IMG/VR virus record: IMGVR_UViG_3300049218_000129
Coordinates: 1 to 49,411 of that record
Origin: a virus
Length of the DNA stretch: 49,411 nucleotides
Reading direction: 5' to 3' (one strand)
A model generated the notes under the pieces. The model was not told the DNA's origin. It did no database searches and saw only the letters and a list, made by a program, of their open reading frames with translations. Of this stretch, positions 39,169 through 46,617 are shown piece by piece (within the stretch, counting starts at the first letter, position 1; each line of letters begins with the position of its first letter). A program made the position numbers and the translations under genes.

Positions 39169-39253
39169 GCTTGGAAGCCCGGACTCGAGCGAGCCCAAAA
39201 CCAATGCGGATCACGATGACGTAAAAAACCAGTAGGATAACCAGGGCCGCCAT
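39161..39253 (-). CDS. Tiny membrane peptide (30 aa)
   Basis: ATG at 39253 overlaps the TGA of the NusG-like gene as TGATG. The product is one hydrophobic span (MAALVILLVFYVIVIRIGFG) and a basic tail. It ends inside the start region of the next gene (GTG overlapping TAG). The coupling on both sides is the main support. Confidence 0.4.
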   Translation of the reverse strand: MAALVILLVFYVIVIRIGFGLARVRASKRA

Positions 39254-39831
39254 CACGTACTCGCTTCTAAAAGTAGGACAACATCCTCGCGCAATAGCCG
39301 GACCTCAGTCATCCAGCCGCCAAGATTGACCGTCGTATGTAGCCCGTCACAACCCGCGCAAAGCCCCTTGTGGCCCTCAAAAACCCCCCGGAGCACTTTA
39401 ACCCGCGCGCCTCTCTTAATCGGCTCCACGGCCTTCCTAGGCAGTTTTAACCGGTTGGACTCGTCAGCGATCAGCGCATCCACATCAAATCCTCGGATCG
39501 GCTCAGGCTCATATTGCGCGTTACACATCAATCGGATAACGCCGTCGATACCCACGCCGTCACGCCGCCGTGATATTTGTCCCCAGCCGTCCGATGACGC
39601 AAATCGGGCAAATATGTACGGGCCAAACATCGGAACGGCAATTGATTTACGTACTCGCACACCGTTGACCATAATCCGGCGTTCAGTCGCAACGCTGGGT
39701 AAATACGCCTCAAATCCGTGAGATTTTATGCCCGATACGGCGCGGAATTGCTGGTTTGGAATGCATTGGACGACGTGCCAAGCGGGAATTCGCGGCGACA
39801 ATCGCAAAGCGGCGCTCAATCCGGCCCCCAA
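39253..39831 (-). CDS. NusG-like transcription elongation/antitermination protein
   Basis: The frame starts at TTG 39831 or TTG 39819 (better SD GGGGG). The product, about 190 residues, begins with an NGN domain: WHVVQCIPNQQFRAVSGIKS, GFEAYLPSVATERR, and PMFGPYIFARFASSDGW. A KOW domain closes it (RVKVLRGVFEGHKGLCAG). This is the order of NusG/RfaH paralogues, which bind RNA polymerase and suppress termination. It sits at the promoter-proximal end of the late operon (about 34 kb), so it probably makes late transcription processive; paralogues also occur in alphaproteobacterial phages. Confidence 0.7.
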   Translation of the reverse strand: MGAGLSAALRLSPRIPAWHVVQCIPNQQFRAVSGIKSHGFEAYLPSVATERRIMVNGVRVRKSIAVPMFGPYIFARFASSDGWGQISRRRDGVGIDGVIRLMCNAQYEPEPIRGFDVDALIADESNRLKLPRKAVEPIKRGARVKVLRGVFEGHKGLCAGCDGLHTTVNLGGWMTEVRLLREDVVLLLEAST

Positions 39832-39936
39832 AAATTGCTAAACCAGTTCTGGCCGCAGCGCGCGCTGGCTGGGGCAGAACCTACCGGATGATTGCTACTG
39901 ATTAACGAGCGGTCGTGTCAAGGGCGATCGTCCTGA

Positions 39937-39978
39937 CGGCCAACCCTTTGTTTTTGGCCGCGCGCGCGCGCGCGCGGC
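39937..39978. other. Inverted repeat and (GC)n tract upstream of NusG-like gene
   Basis: CGGCCAA (39937-39943) pairs with TTGGCCG (39954-39960) around a 10-nt loop. It runs into an alternating CG tract (39958-39976) that could adopt Z-DNA or a long cruciform. It lies between the NusG-like start and the candidate origin. On the - strand it would be in the 5' leader of the late transcript. Coordinates of the stem may be off by one or two bases. The rest of 39832-40050 shows no gene. Confidence 0.5.
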
Positions 39979-40053
39979 GGAGGGATTAGGTGGGACAGGC
40001 GCGTTCCGGGTGATTTTCGTGCTAGCGAATTTGTCGTAACATTACCAACCTTG

Positions 40054-40314
40054 ATGTTACGACGTGTTACGGGCATGTGTTACAGCCAAAAACAGCCAAA
40101 AGCCCCTATAATATATAACTTTATTTATAAATAAATAATAATAAGTAACACCGTAACACCAATTATGCGTATGACACACGTATGCGCACGCTCGCATATG
40201 GCGTGTTGGCAAATTTGGTGTTACGCGTGTAACGCCGTAAACTTCGCAGATATAGAGTTGAGATTTTGTAACCACCGGTGTTACTATTCCCGCCCGGCGG
40301 TGTTACGGTGTTGC
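40054..40314. other. Candidate replication origin: iterons around AT-rich core
   Basis: The heptamer GTGTTAC or its complement GTAACAC occurs at 40064-40070, 40077-40083, 40145-40151, 40153-40159, 40218-40224, 40278-40284 and 40300-40306, plus close variants at 40054-40060 and 40308-40314. Another copy lies at 40424-40430. Between the first and second groups, 40106-40144 is almost all A and T (CTATAATATATAACTTTATT and on). Iterons flanking an AT-rich unwinding region beside the replication helicase gene fit a replication origin. There is no protein gene in 39832-40405 that I can support. Confidence 0.6.
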
Positions 40315-40405
40315 GACCAGTTCCGTGAAGATCGCGGTAAAAATGGCGGTTTTCTGCCGTTTTTACCGGTATCACCGGCAACGATTTTCCGCAAGGGTGG
40401 TTTTG

Positions 40406-40552
40406 ATGGGCGGTTCGAATTTCGTGTTACGGCTGGACGACGGAGAGCATTTGATCGGCCTGTCGAAATGGACGAGGCTTATGTCGGCGGCAAGCCGCGT
40501 TACGGCTCCGGCGGATCAATCACATCCATTGGCAACCACACAACTCGACTGA
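40406..40552 (+). CDS. Possible 48-aa + strand ORF beside origin
   Basis: ATG at 40406 follows AAGGGTGG. The product (MGGSNFVLRLDDGEHLIGLS, ending ATTQLD) looks protein-like, but it converges on and overlaps the end of the helicase gene by 53 nt. No family is recognised. It could be a small origin-linked regulator or be spurious. Confidence 0.3.
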   Translation: MGGSNFVLRLDDGEHLIGLSKWTRLMSAASRVTAPADQSHPLATTQLD

Positions 40553-42191
40553 CATGCCCCACAGCAAATCGTACGAGGGTTTTCCGTCCTCCCACGCTCT
40601 GAGGTATTCGAGCGAGCGACCTGGACCACGAATTTTCCCACGGCTGGCCGGCCAGGAGCCGTTTCAGGGCTGGGTGGTTTGTGCTGAAATATAGCCCATG
40701 CACGTTTTCGTGGGGCGCGTATTTGATACCAGCCTCGCTTAATGCCCTTTGGGCGGTTTCGGGTGCTGGTAAGCCCTCGGCCTGCTGAATGGCCTGAGCG
40801 GCCTCCACAAGCCGCGCAACGGGCATTTCGGATGTGCCGATCCGTAGTTTGGCGGCCATCAGATACCTGAGAAGGCGGAACTCGTCTTTTTCGTCTGCTT
40901 CGGGCGCTTGGTCGGCCCACTCCTCGCGACTGACGTATTCGGCAGCGGTTTCCGGGGATATTAGTGCCTCGGAATGGAGCGAGTAAGCGCCGGCCAGCAA
41001 TGTTCCGAGCTGATCACCCAACCGGCGGTTGCCGAGCCGAACGGCGATAGCACGGGCAAACGTCTCAGCATTGGCGCGGATAACTGGCAGCAGTTTGACC
41101 GACCGAGATATGAGCGCCGAGCCGAATTCGGGGGTGATGCGTTCGCGCACCGTGGCATCGAGATCATCAAACCCAATATCGCGCTCTGTCGAGTGATCCC
41201 GTAGGGATAATACGGTTATCCGGCTCTCGTCGGCGCGTTGAGATAGCCCTACGTTGATCGATTGAAAAAGAAACGCCGACCTAATCCGGAAAATTTTTGC
41301 GCGAGATTGGTTGGTCTGACCCTTGAGCTGGTCCGGTGAATTTTCGGACGCTGAGGCGCGGACGAGATTTAGCACCGATTGCAGCCTGGCGACGGCTTGG
41401 GGTGATTCCGCCTCGGCTTCGTCAAAAATCACCGGGCGCGCATCGCATTGCAGACCCTGACGAATACCGGCTTCCGTCGTGGTGGATGCGACGGCCAGTG
41501 CGAATTCCCCTAAAACCGCATTGACAATGTGATCCATAATCCAACTTTTGCCGCTGCCAGAGCTTCCAGTCAGCCAGACTGATGGGCGCCATTTAAGCGC
41601 GCCACAAATTGCGGCGATGGCAATCCAGCCAGCCAGCAGGGTGCCGTGAGCCGGTATCTCCCACCGAAGCAGACGGCACACTTTGATAAGCCAGTGGGCT
41701 TCTTGTGTAGATGCGGCGGGGCGGATGGTCGGCAACAAGGACGCCGTTGTTTCATAAATATAGCGACTTCCGGGATACACGAGCCCAGCGCGCGATCCGT
41801 TGACAATCAACGCATCCCCAACGTGGATGATCGGCTGATCACCCTCCATCCACGCTCCAGTCCCACGCACGCGGCGTGGATCATAGGGGCCTCTTTTGCG
41901 GCACTCTTCCATGAGATAGCCCGCCAGTTGCGCCCATAAAAATCCATGTTTTGAATTGAATTGATCAAAATTTTCCCAATAACGCGGAGCAGACGCTAAA
42001 CCTTCTAGATTTGTTCGGCTATGTTCAGCGGGCCGCAACGATGCAGTCTGCTTCAAAGAAGCCGAATAATAAAAATATACCGGTCCTCGATCATAACCAA
42101 GCGGGATTACGTTATCCCGCTCCGGAAATTCAATGAGCGGTATATCGTTTTCCGGCGGCTCAAAATCAGAAATAAAATCCTCGTCATCCAT
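40500..42191 (-). CDS. P-loop replicative helicase/primase-associated ATPase
   Basis: ATG at 42191 gives 563 residues and overlaps the previous TGA. An N-terminal domain of about 190 residues precedes Walker A GSSGSGKS (209-216) and Walker B RPVIFDEAEAES (Asp257, Glu258), with VASTTTEAGIRQGLQCD between. Later comes ADESRITVLSLRDHS, an arginine-finger-like region. A helical end follows. It resembles DUF927/D5-type ATPases that phages use as replicative helicases. It is adjacent to the iteron origin, which it probably serves; origin recognition could be by its own C-terminus or by a host factor. Confidence 0.65.
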   Translation of the reverse strand: MDDEDFISDFEPPENDIPLIEFPERDNVIPLGYDRGPVYFYYSASLKQTASLRPAEHSRTNLEGLASAPRYWENFDQFNSKHGFLWAQLAGYLMEECRKRGPYDPRRVRGTGAWMEGDQPIIHVGDALIVNGSRAGLVYPGSRYIYETTASLLPTIRPAASTQEAHWLIKVCRLLRWEIPAHGTLLAGWIAIAAICGALKWRPSVWLTGSSGSGKSWIMDHIVNAVLGEFALAVASTTTEAGIRQGLQCDARPVIFDEAEAESPQAVARLQSVLNLVRASASENSPDQLKGQTNQSRAKIFRIRSAFLFQSINVGLSQRADESRITVLSLRDHSTERDIGFDDLDATVRERITPEFGSALISRSVKLLPVIRANAETFARAIAVRLGNRRLGDQLGTLLAGAYSLHSEALISPETAAEYVSREEWADQAPEADEKDEFRLLRYLMAAKLRIGTSEMPVARLVEAAQAIQQAEGLPAPETAQRALSEAGIKYAPHENVHGLYFSTNHPALKRLLAGQPWENSWSRSLARIPQSVGGRKTLVRFAVGHVSRVVWLPMDVIDPPEP

Positions 42192-42711
42192 CTTTAGGCC
42201 GGCGAAGTTTATATTCGTCCCTTAATATTTCAGAGATTTCGTCATCAAAAAGTACGGTATTCCACCGCGCGGCTTCGGCGCGAATTTCGTCCGGAGACGT
42301 GTCGCCGTGCATCATGGGACCGCATTTAATTCGAATTTTTTCAGACACGCGAATGATTTCGGCATTGCGCCGATCCAAAGCAGATGTAAAATTAGCGAAG
42401 GCATAATCGTAATCATGTGGTGGGAGGTCGCGGACATATCGGATCAACGCCTCCTGAGATTCGTCGTAACTGATAATACCGCGCGAAAGGTTTTCGTGTA
42501 GCCTGATCATAAATACGGTGACAAGGTTGCGAAAGGTTTTTTGATCTCCAGATGGATTGAGAGACTTTATAATAGCGGATTGTTTTGCGCGGAGAATTTT
42601 TTCAATTCTGATTTGCGCCGCTATTTGCTGCCAATACTTTTCTTCCGGTTGAACTTCCATATCGGCCGACTGTAGTTCGGTCTCAATGATTTGATTTATG
42701 GGATGGTTCAC
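42184..42711 (-). CDS. Hypothetical replication-module protein (175 aa)
   Basis: GTG at 42711 overlaps the preceding TGA (GTGA). The product is helical and charged (MNHPINQIIETELQSADMEV; TFRNLVTVFMIRLHENLSRG; DYDYAFANFTSALDRRNAEI). No family is recognised. Position between nuclease and helicase suggests a helicase loader or replication accessory; this is inferred only. Confidence 0.5.
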   Translation of the reverse strand: MNHPINQIIETELQSADMEVQPEEKYWQQIAAQIRIEKILRAKQSAIIKSLNPSGDQKTFRNLVTVFMIRLHENLSRGIISYDESQEALIRYVRDLPPHDYDYAFANFTSALDRRNAEIIRVSEKIRIKCGPMMHGDTSPDEIRAEAARWNTVLFDDEISEILRDEYKLRRPKDG

Positions 42712-43031
42712 AGTGCCACCAGTGCGGCCAATGCCTGCTCCGGTGATTTCGCAATAATATAAACGCCGCCAGCTTGCTCATGCTTTTTTTGATACATACG
42801 CTGCGATTCTCCCTGAACCCCTCTCCGTTTTTTGGTTTCTATGTGAATAGAGTATCCGCGATAAGTTCCCACAATATCACCTAGGCCCTCAATCGACGTA
42901 GCGCGAATGTGGCGTTTTCCGTCCAGCGTCAGAAATAATCCACAGTTCTGTCGATAAAATACAGCTCCTGGCAGTTTTGAAACTGCTACTAGAACAGGCG
43001 ACGTTACATCAACGGTTTCGTTCATGTGCAT
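42708..43031 (-). CDS. VRR-NUC domain nuclease
   Basis: ATG at 43031 (or 43025, two codons on) gives 107 residues. VFYRQNCGLFLTLDGKRHIR, IEGLGDIVGTYRGYSIHIET and QRMYQKKHEQAGGVYIIA match VRR-NUC, a PD-(D/E)xK fold, with Asp52, Glu65, Lys67 (ExK) and Gln81. These stand-alone nucleases act on branched DNA and are common beside SF2 helicases in phages; here it overlaps the SF2 gene by 23 nt. Its likely role is replication-fork or recombination intermediate resolution. Confidence 0.8.
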   Translation of the reverse strand: MHMNETVDVTSPVLVAVSKLPGAVFYRQNCGLFLTLDGKRHIRATSIEGLGDIVGTYRGYSIHIETKKRRGVQGESQRMYQKKHEQAGGVYIIAKSPEQALAALVAL

Positions 43032-44508
43032 TTCCCTGGCGTAATCGCATCTGATGATAGCACCAGCGCCAGTGATACCCTCGAACTCGCGCGATTTCCT
43101 TTAATTTTTCAATCGTATCTGCTTTTTGAATCATCGCCGTAAATTCCGGTCCCGATGCCCGTGCAATATTTATTCCGTGTGCCCAATCCGGAGTTTCCGA
43201 TACTGCGTGCAACTCCCCGGCCTGCGTTTCGATCTCTCGCACTGACGCGGCTTCTTCGGATGGTGATTTGACATGAAACAGACACTTACTATGTGCGCGC
43301 TCATCGCATATTAGTTCACCGCGATTATCAAAAATTTTATCAAGCAAACCAATCATATTTTTTCTGTATTGGTCATATTCATCTCGGTCAAACGCTTTAA
43401 AACACACATCGCATTGCTGCGCTCCGGAGACGGACGATTTCCGCTTTGTGCTTTGCAGTGACCACGTATTTTCCGTTTTTGGCGTTCCGTGCCGCGATAT
43501 ATTATTTACGTGGTCAATAATCACGGCTTTGGAGCCGTCTGGCTTTAAGCGCAATACCCTTCCGCATTGCTGGCGTGCGAGCGCCAACGATTTGGTATGA
43601 CGCAATAAAATTGCACCAGATACCGCCGGCACGTCAAACCCCTCGCTGATTAAGTCGCACGAAGTCAGGACTTTTATTTGGCCGTTTTTCAAACCATCAA
43701 TCCGTATGGCGCGATCAACCGAACCCATCGTGCCGTCAATTGAAGCTGCAGGAATTTTTGCGGCATTAAATGCCATCGCGACATCATTGGCGTGTTTGAT
43801 GTTAACGCAAAACGCAATCGCGGTTTTACCATCCAGATATTTGGCATAATGCGCGACAGCATCGCCCGTTATTTTCGGCTTGTTCATGATCTCGGCCAAA
43901 GCGGAATTGGCATAATCACCAAGCCTAATTTTAACTTGCGAAACGTCCGCGTCAGTTTTTGGTGCGTAATAATCAAAATCAGAAAGGTATCCGGTTTCTA
44001 TAAGCTCGCGAACGGATGGACCTAGAACCATATCGTCAAAACAGTCGATCAGCCCTTGCCCATCAAGCCTTTCAGGCGTTGCTGTAACCCCTAGAATTTT
44101 TGCTTTAGGAAAATGCGCCGCCAGAGCTACATACCCCGGACTAATCGCATGGTGAGCCTCGTCGATTACAAGAAGCGACGGAGGTTTAATTCGGTCCAGC
44201 CGCCGCTGAATTGTCTGGATCATTGCGACTTGCACCGGATCATCGGTCATTGTACGGCCAGGTTGAATACGTCCATATCTGATATTAAATTCATCCAGCG
44301 CGCGGCAAATCTGATCAATGATCTCTGACCGATGAACCACGATGGTGATGGTATTTCCCTTAAGCATGGTCGCGTTAGTTATATACGCGAACGTAACGGT
44401 TTTACCGCTGCCTGTTGGACTTACCGCCAGCACACGGCGATGCAGCGCCATCGACGCTCGAATATCGGCAACAAGTTTTTCCTGATACGGCCGAAGCGTA
44501 ATCGGCAT
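43009..44508 (-). CDS. SF2 DEAH-box helicase
   Basis: ATG at 44508 gives 499 residues. Motif I PTGSGKT (31-37), motif II DEAH (116-119), motif III GVTATP, then the second RecA domain with SCDLISEGFDVP and motif VI QQCGRVLR. After about residue 350 comes a zinc-like Cys motif (CDVCFKAF) and a helical tail (IEKLKEIARVRGYHWRW), as in phage DEAD/DEAH helicases of the UvsW/RecG-like type. It probably unwinds branched DNA together with the VRR-NUC nuclease encoded immediately after it. Confidence 0.85.
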   Translation of the reverse strand: MPITLRPYQEKLVADIRASMALHRRVLAVSPTGSGKTVTFAYITNATMLKGNTITIVVHRSEIIDQICRALDEFNIRYGRIQPGRTMTDDPVQVAMIQTIQRRLDRIKPPSLLVIDEAHHAISPGYVALAAHFPKAKILGVTATPERLDGQGLIDCFDDMVLGPSVRELIETGYLSDFDYYAPKTDADVSQVKIRLGDYANSALAEIMNKPKITGDAVAHYAKYLDGKTAIAFCVNIKHANDVAMAFNAAKIPAASIDGTMGSVDRAIRIDGLKNGQIKVLTSCDLISEGFDVPAVSGAILLRHTKSLALARQQCGRVLRLKPDGSKAVIIDHVNNISRHGTPKTENTWSLQSTKRKSSVSGAQQCDVCFKAFDRDEYDQYRKNMIGLLDKIFDNRGELICDERAHSKCLFHVKSPSEEAASVREIETQAGELHAVSETPDWAHGINIARASGPEFTAMIQKADTIEKLKEIARVRGYHWRWCYHQMRLRQGNAHERNR

Positions 44509-44587
44509 CTAAATGCTCTTGCATTGAGTAACGCGGACCGCTAAATGTGGTATAGCCAAGGCGTTCTCTCCAAACGCTTAACGGTTA

Positions 44588-44624
44588 GCTCTGGGTCGAA
44601 GTGCCCGCCAGCACTCCCCAGAGC
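44588..44624. other. Two-stage hairpin downstream of gcrA-like gene
   Basis: GCTCTGGG (44588-44595) pairs with CCCAGAGC (44617-44624), and inside it AGTGC (44600-44604) pairs with GCACT (44611-44615). No T run follows on either strand, so it is not an intrinsic terminator. On the - strand it lies between the GcrA stop and the SF2 helicase ATG; it may be a structured RNA, processing site or attenuator. The rest of 44509-44637 holds no gene. Confidence 0.5.
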
Positions 44625-44637
44625 GCCTATCTTACGT

Positions 44638-45084
44638 TTAGATTATGGAACTGGCAATTCTGAAATTAACAAAAGCGACCGCGCAATGCGCCTCGCAATA
44701 CGAGTAGTTTGGCAACGCATTATCCCGGCATTCAAACCGAATTGGACGTTCACCGCTTGGCCACATACACGAGGCCGAGCGCAAAAGTAAGGGAACCGGT
44801 TTCTGTGGGACGACGGGCGCGCACGTAAGCGGTGGCAATGTAGCTATTTGCCGTATTCTAGTCGGTTTGACTGAACGCGGTTTTTCAGAATAGACAATTG
44901 GTGAAGGACGGCACGGAAGATTAAGGCGATGCGCTTTTCCGCAAATGCTGTTTTTTGAAAACCCCAGTTTCTTTCCGATTTGGTTTAATGAATATAAAGA
45001 ATTGCCTTTCCCATCAGTTGCGCTCCACAATTCCCGCAATTTTTCAACGACGTCCGGGGTCCAACCTGATCCTGATGTACTCAT
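44638..45084 (-). CDS. gcrA: GcrA-family regulator
   Basis: ATG at 45084 gives 148 residues. The start (WTPDVVEKLRELWSA, SLYSLNQIGKKLGFSKNSIC, GKAHRLNLP) is the GcrA DNA-binding helix-turn-helix, and the end (CMWPSGERPIRFECRDNALP, CEAHC) is its Cys/His-rich sigma-70-binding domain. GcrA works with sigma-70 at promoters carrying GANTC sites methylated by CcrM in Alphaproteobacteria. A phage copy would steer host transcription or mimic the host regulator. It overlaps the next gene by ATGA. Confidence 0.85.
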   Translation of the reverse strand: MSTSGSGWTPDVVEKLRELWSATDGKGNSLYSLNQIGKKLGFSKNSICGKAHRLNLPCRPSPIVYSEKPRSVKPTRIRQIATLPPLTCAPVVPQKPVPLLLRSASCMWPSGERPIRFECRDNALPNYSYCEAHCAVAFVNFRIASSII

Positions 45085-45302
45085 CGCAAATTTTCTCCTG
45101 CTTCAATCGCCCAAAGCAAAGCCTGCCAATCGTGCGCCAATTTCGTCGGACCAAAAGCAAAGGATTGCATTAGGTCCGTTGTATTTCCAATTGGATCGGA
45201 AATACAATCAAATATGCCCGGCGATAAAGTTCGCGACGGTCGTTTTGCGCTTGCAGTGAATACGGCGATCTTATTGTTTTTGAAACAGACGTGGGATGCC
45301 AT
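45081..45302 (-). CDS. Small hypothetical protein (73 aa)
   Basis: ATG at 45302 gives 73 residues (MASHVCFKNNKIAVFTASAK, ending AIEAGENLR). Its TGA overlaps the gcrA-like ATG (ATGA). It contains basic and Cys residues in the first half and Trp in the second. No family is recognised. It may be a transcription or replication accessory expressed with GcrA. Confidence 0.5.
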   Translation of the reverse strand: MASHVCFKNNKIAVFTASAKRPSRTLSPGIFDCISDPIGNTTDLMQSFAFGPTKLAHDWQALLWAIEAGENLR

Positions 45303-45332
45303 GAGAAATTTTCCTTACCGAATTATCTAGTG

Positions 45333-45512
45333 TCATGGGTTCGCGTTAAATAATTCGGCGGCGGAATTGTCAAAATGCCGCAGATGCCCGCAAGCTTGTT
45401 TCCAATATCGCTCAGAAAGCTCCGTTCCAACGAATTTTCGCGAATGCTTCACGCTCATAGCCCCCTCGCTGCCAATGCCCATGAACGGAGAGAAAACCAC
45501 ATCGCTAGGCAA
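45333..45512 (-). pseudogene. C-terminal fragment of a DNA methyltransferase
   Basis: From TTG 45512 the frame reads LPSDVVFSPFMGIGSEGAMS, RKFVGTELSERYWKQAC, and ends at 45333. 'SPFMGIGSEG' followed by 'R-FVG-EL---Y--QA' is the AdoMet-binding motif I region at the C-terminus of permuted phage DNA methyltransferases. The catalytic and target-recognition parts are missing: immediately upstream is an unrelated gene. It is therefore a 5'-truncated remnant, though a short translated fragment is possible. Confidence 0.55.
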
Positions 45513-46014
45513 TTTCCGCCGCTGGTTCGACCGCCGATTTCGCGCCGAAAATCTCATCAAACGATTTTTCAGTTTGACCAACGATCCGCTCATGCTCCGA
45601 CACCACCGCAGACCGTTCTTGCGCCGCCTTGGTTTTATCGCGCGACCACGGCGAAAATGTGACCAGTGCTTCGTTGTACGCCGCCACAAACTCGTCGGTG
45701 TCGTACAGTTTTTTTCCGGGTTTCGCGCGCACGCCGGCCGATTTGACGACGCCAAGCGCATGAGCTGCAGCAGCAGCTTGATGCCAGGTCGAATATACGA
45801 CCGTTTTTCCAGCGCGTTCCTTGACCGATCCGGCTTGCAACTCGGCGTACAATTTGGCCGGGTCTTTGGCGCGCGAAATCAACGATTGAAGTCCGACGGT
45901 CGCCAAATATTCGTTCACATGCAACGGCAACGTATTGCGATTATAGACGGCCCCGTCATATTTAAACGTGCCGGCGTTGGCATCCATGTCGGAAATTTTA
46001 CGTTCTTTTTTCAT
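45505..46014 (-). CDS. Hypothetical phage protein (169 aa)
   Basis: ATG at 46014, four codons into a longer frame, follows GGAGAG and overlaps an upstream TGA (ATGA). The product (MKKERKISDMDANAGTF, TLPLHVNEYLATVGLQSLIS, RAKDPAKLYAELQAGSV) is a protein I have seen as a conserved hypothetical in alphaproteobacterial phages. It is helical with a basic middle and an acidic end. Function is unknown; its frequent neighbourhood with replication genes suggests an early DNA-related role. Confidence 0.6.
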   Translation of the reverse strand: MKKERKISDMDANAGTFKYDGAVYNRNTLPLHVNEYLATVGLQSLISRAKDPAKLYAELQAGSVKERAGKTVVYSTWHQAAAAAHALGVVKSAGVRAKPGKKLYDTDEFVAAYNEALVTFSPWSRDKTKAAQERSAVVSEHERIVGQTEKSFDEIFGAKSAVEPAAEIA

Positions 46015-46145
46015 GTCACTCTCCATGCGCGTTTGCCGGATTCCCAGGGTGCGCGACCTGGCGGGATTAAAGCTCCGGGGTCTATATCGCCTGCCGTACC
46101 CGGAAAAGCAGATTGGACGCCCAGTCTAGGCGCAGCGATCTCTAT
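46011..46145 (-). CDS. Short open frame without a canonical start
   Basis: The frame ending at TGA 46013-46011 reads IEIAAPRLGVQSAFPGT, then PGALIPPGRAPWESGKRAWR. It looks protein-like and its stop overlaps the next ATG (ATGA), but no ATG, GTG or TTG starts it; it remains open into the gene before. It may begin at a rare codon, be made by frameshifting, or be a 5'-truncated relic. Confidence 0.3.
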   Translation of the reverse strand: MEIAAPRLGVQSAFPGTAGDIDPGALIPPGRAPWESGKRAWRVT

Positions 46146-46333
46146 TTTATCACTCTCAAACCGCGCCGCATTTCCACCACGTTCGGCGTAAACACGGTCG
46201 TCTCTTCCAGCGTCTCCGCCATACCATCCAACTGATCCGCCAATCGCGTAAGTTCGCGCGGGGTCGGGTTAACGCCGTGCCGAATCATATTGCGCAGGTT
46301 TTCGGCGATGGCACGGATGTCGCGGGTTATCAC
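46142..46333 (-). CDS. Small hypothetical protein (63 aa)
   Basis: GTG at 46333 overlaps the TGA of the membrane peptide (GTGA); a longer frame to 46432 would cover that gene. The product (ITRDIRAIAENLRNMIRHGV, LADQLDGMAETLEETTVF) is helical and ends MRRGLRVIK. No family is recognised. Confidence 0.5.
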   Translation of the reverse strand: MITRDIRAIAENLRNMIRHGVNPTPRELTRLADQLDGMAETLEETTVFTPNVVEMRRGLRVIK

Positions 46334-46416
46334 GACAACCAGACCAGCGACGGCGCCTCGGCCAGCGCGAAAAACACGGAGGCAATCAAAGCAATTACGA
46401 ATAAAGTGTAGTTCAT
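46330..46416 (-). CDS. Tiny membrane peptide (28 aa)
   Basis: ATG at 46416 overlaps the TGA of the HTH gene (ATGA) and its own TGA overlaps the next GTG. The product is one hydrophobic segment (MNYTLFVIALIASVFFALAE) and an end of PSLVWLS. Tight coupling on both sides is the support. Confidence 0.45.
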   Translation of the reverse strand: MNYTLFVIALIASVFFALAEAPSLVWLS

Positions 46417-46610
46417 TCCGCTGCCTCACCATAAAAATCCACAGGCAAAACCTTTCCGCCGGTCGCGCGCTGAATAACGGCCATGTTCTCGCCAGATGGT
46501 TTCCGTTTCTCGGTCAACCAATTGTGAACAACGGCGTATGATTCGCCGATGCGTTGCGCGAATTCCGTGATGCTTTCCTGCGAGTTCTCTAAGTATTCTC
46601 GGAGTTTCAT
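46413..46610 (-). CDS. Cro/C-like HTH repressor, probably leaderless
   Basis: ATG at 46610 gives 65 residues. FAQRIGESYAVVHNWLTEKR is a Cro/C-type helix-turn-helix (about residues 17-40), and GKVLPVDFYGEAAE is a beta end like that of Cro/YdaS proteins. There is no SD: a promoter with -35 TTGACG (46646-46641) and -10 TATCCG (46623-46618) would start the RNA at or near the ATG. An inverted repeat at 46649-46673 is its likely operator. It probably balances the divergent early + operon. Confidence 0.7.
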   Translation of the reverse strand: MKLREYLENSQESITEFAQRIGESYAVVHNWLTEKRKPSGENMAVIQRATGGKVLPVDFYGEAAE

Positions 46611-46617
46611 GCGCTAT

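Noticed and set aside
40457-40500. Short frame reading VEMDEAYVGGKPR, similar to the ISXO2/IS1595 transposase DDE motif
   Set aside because: No other transposase segment, terminal inverted repeat or target duplication is visible, and another frame here looks at least as protein-like; probably chance.
45513-45761. Longer - strand frame ahead of the methyltransferase fragment
   Set aside because: Its Arg/Trp-rich sequence is the shadow of the 45505-46014 gene in another frame; only the part from 45512 on resembles a family.
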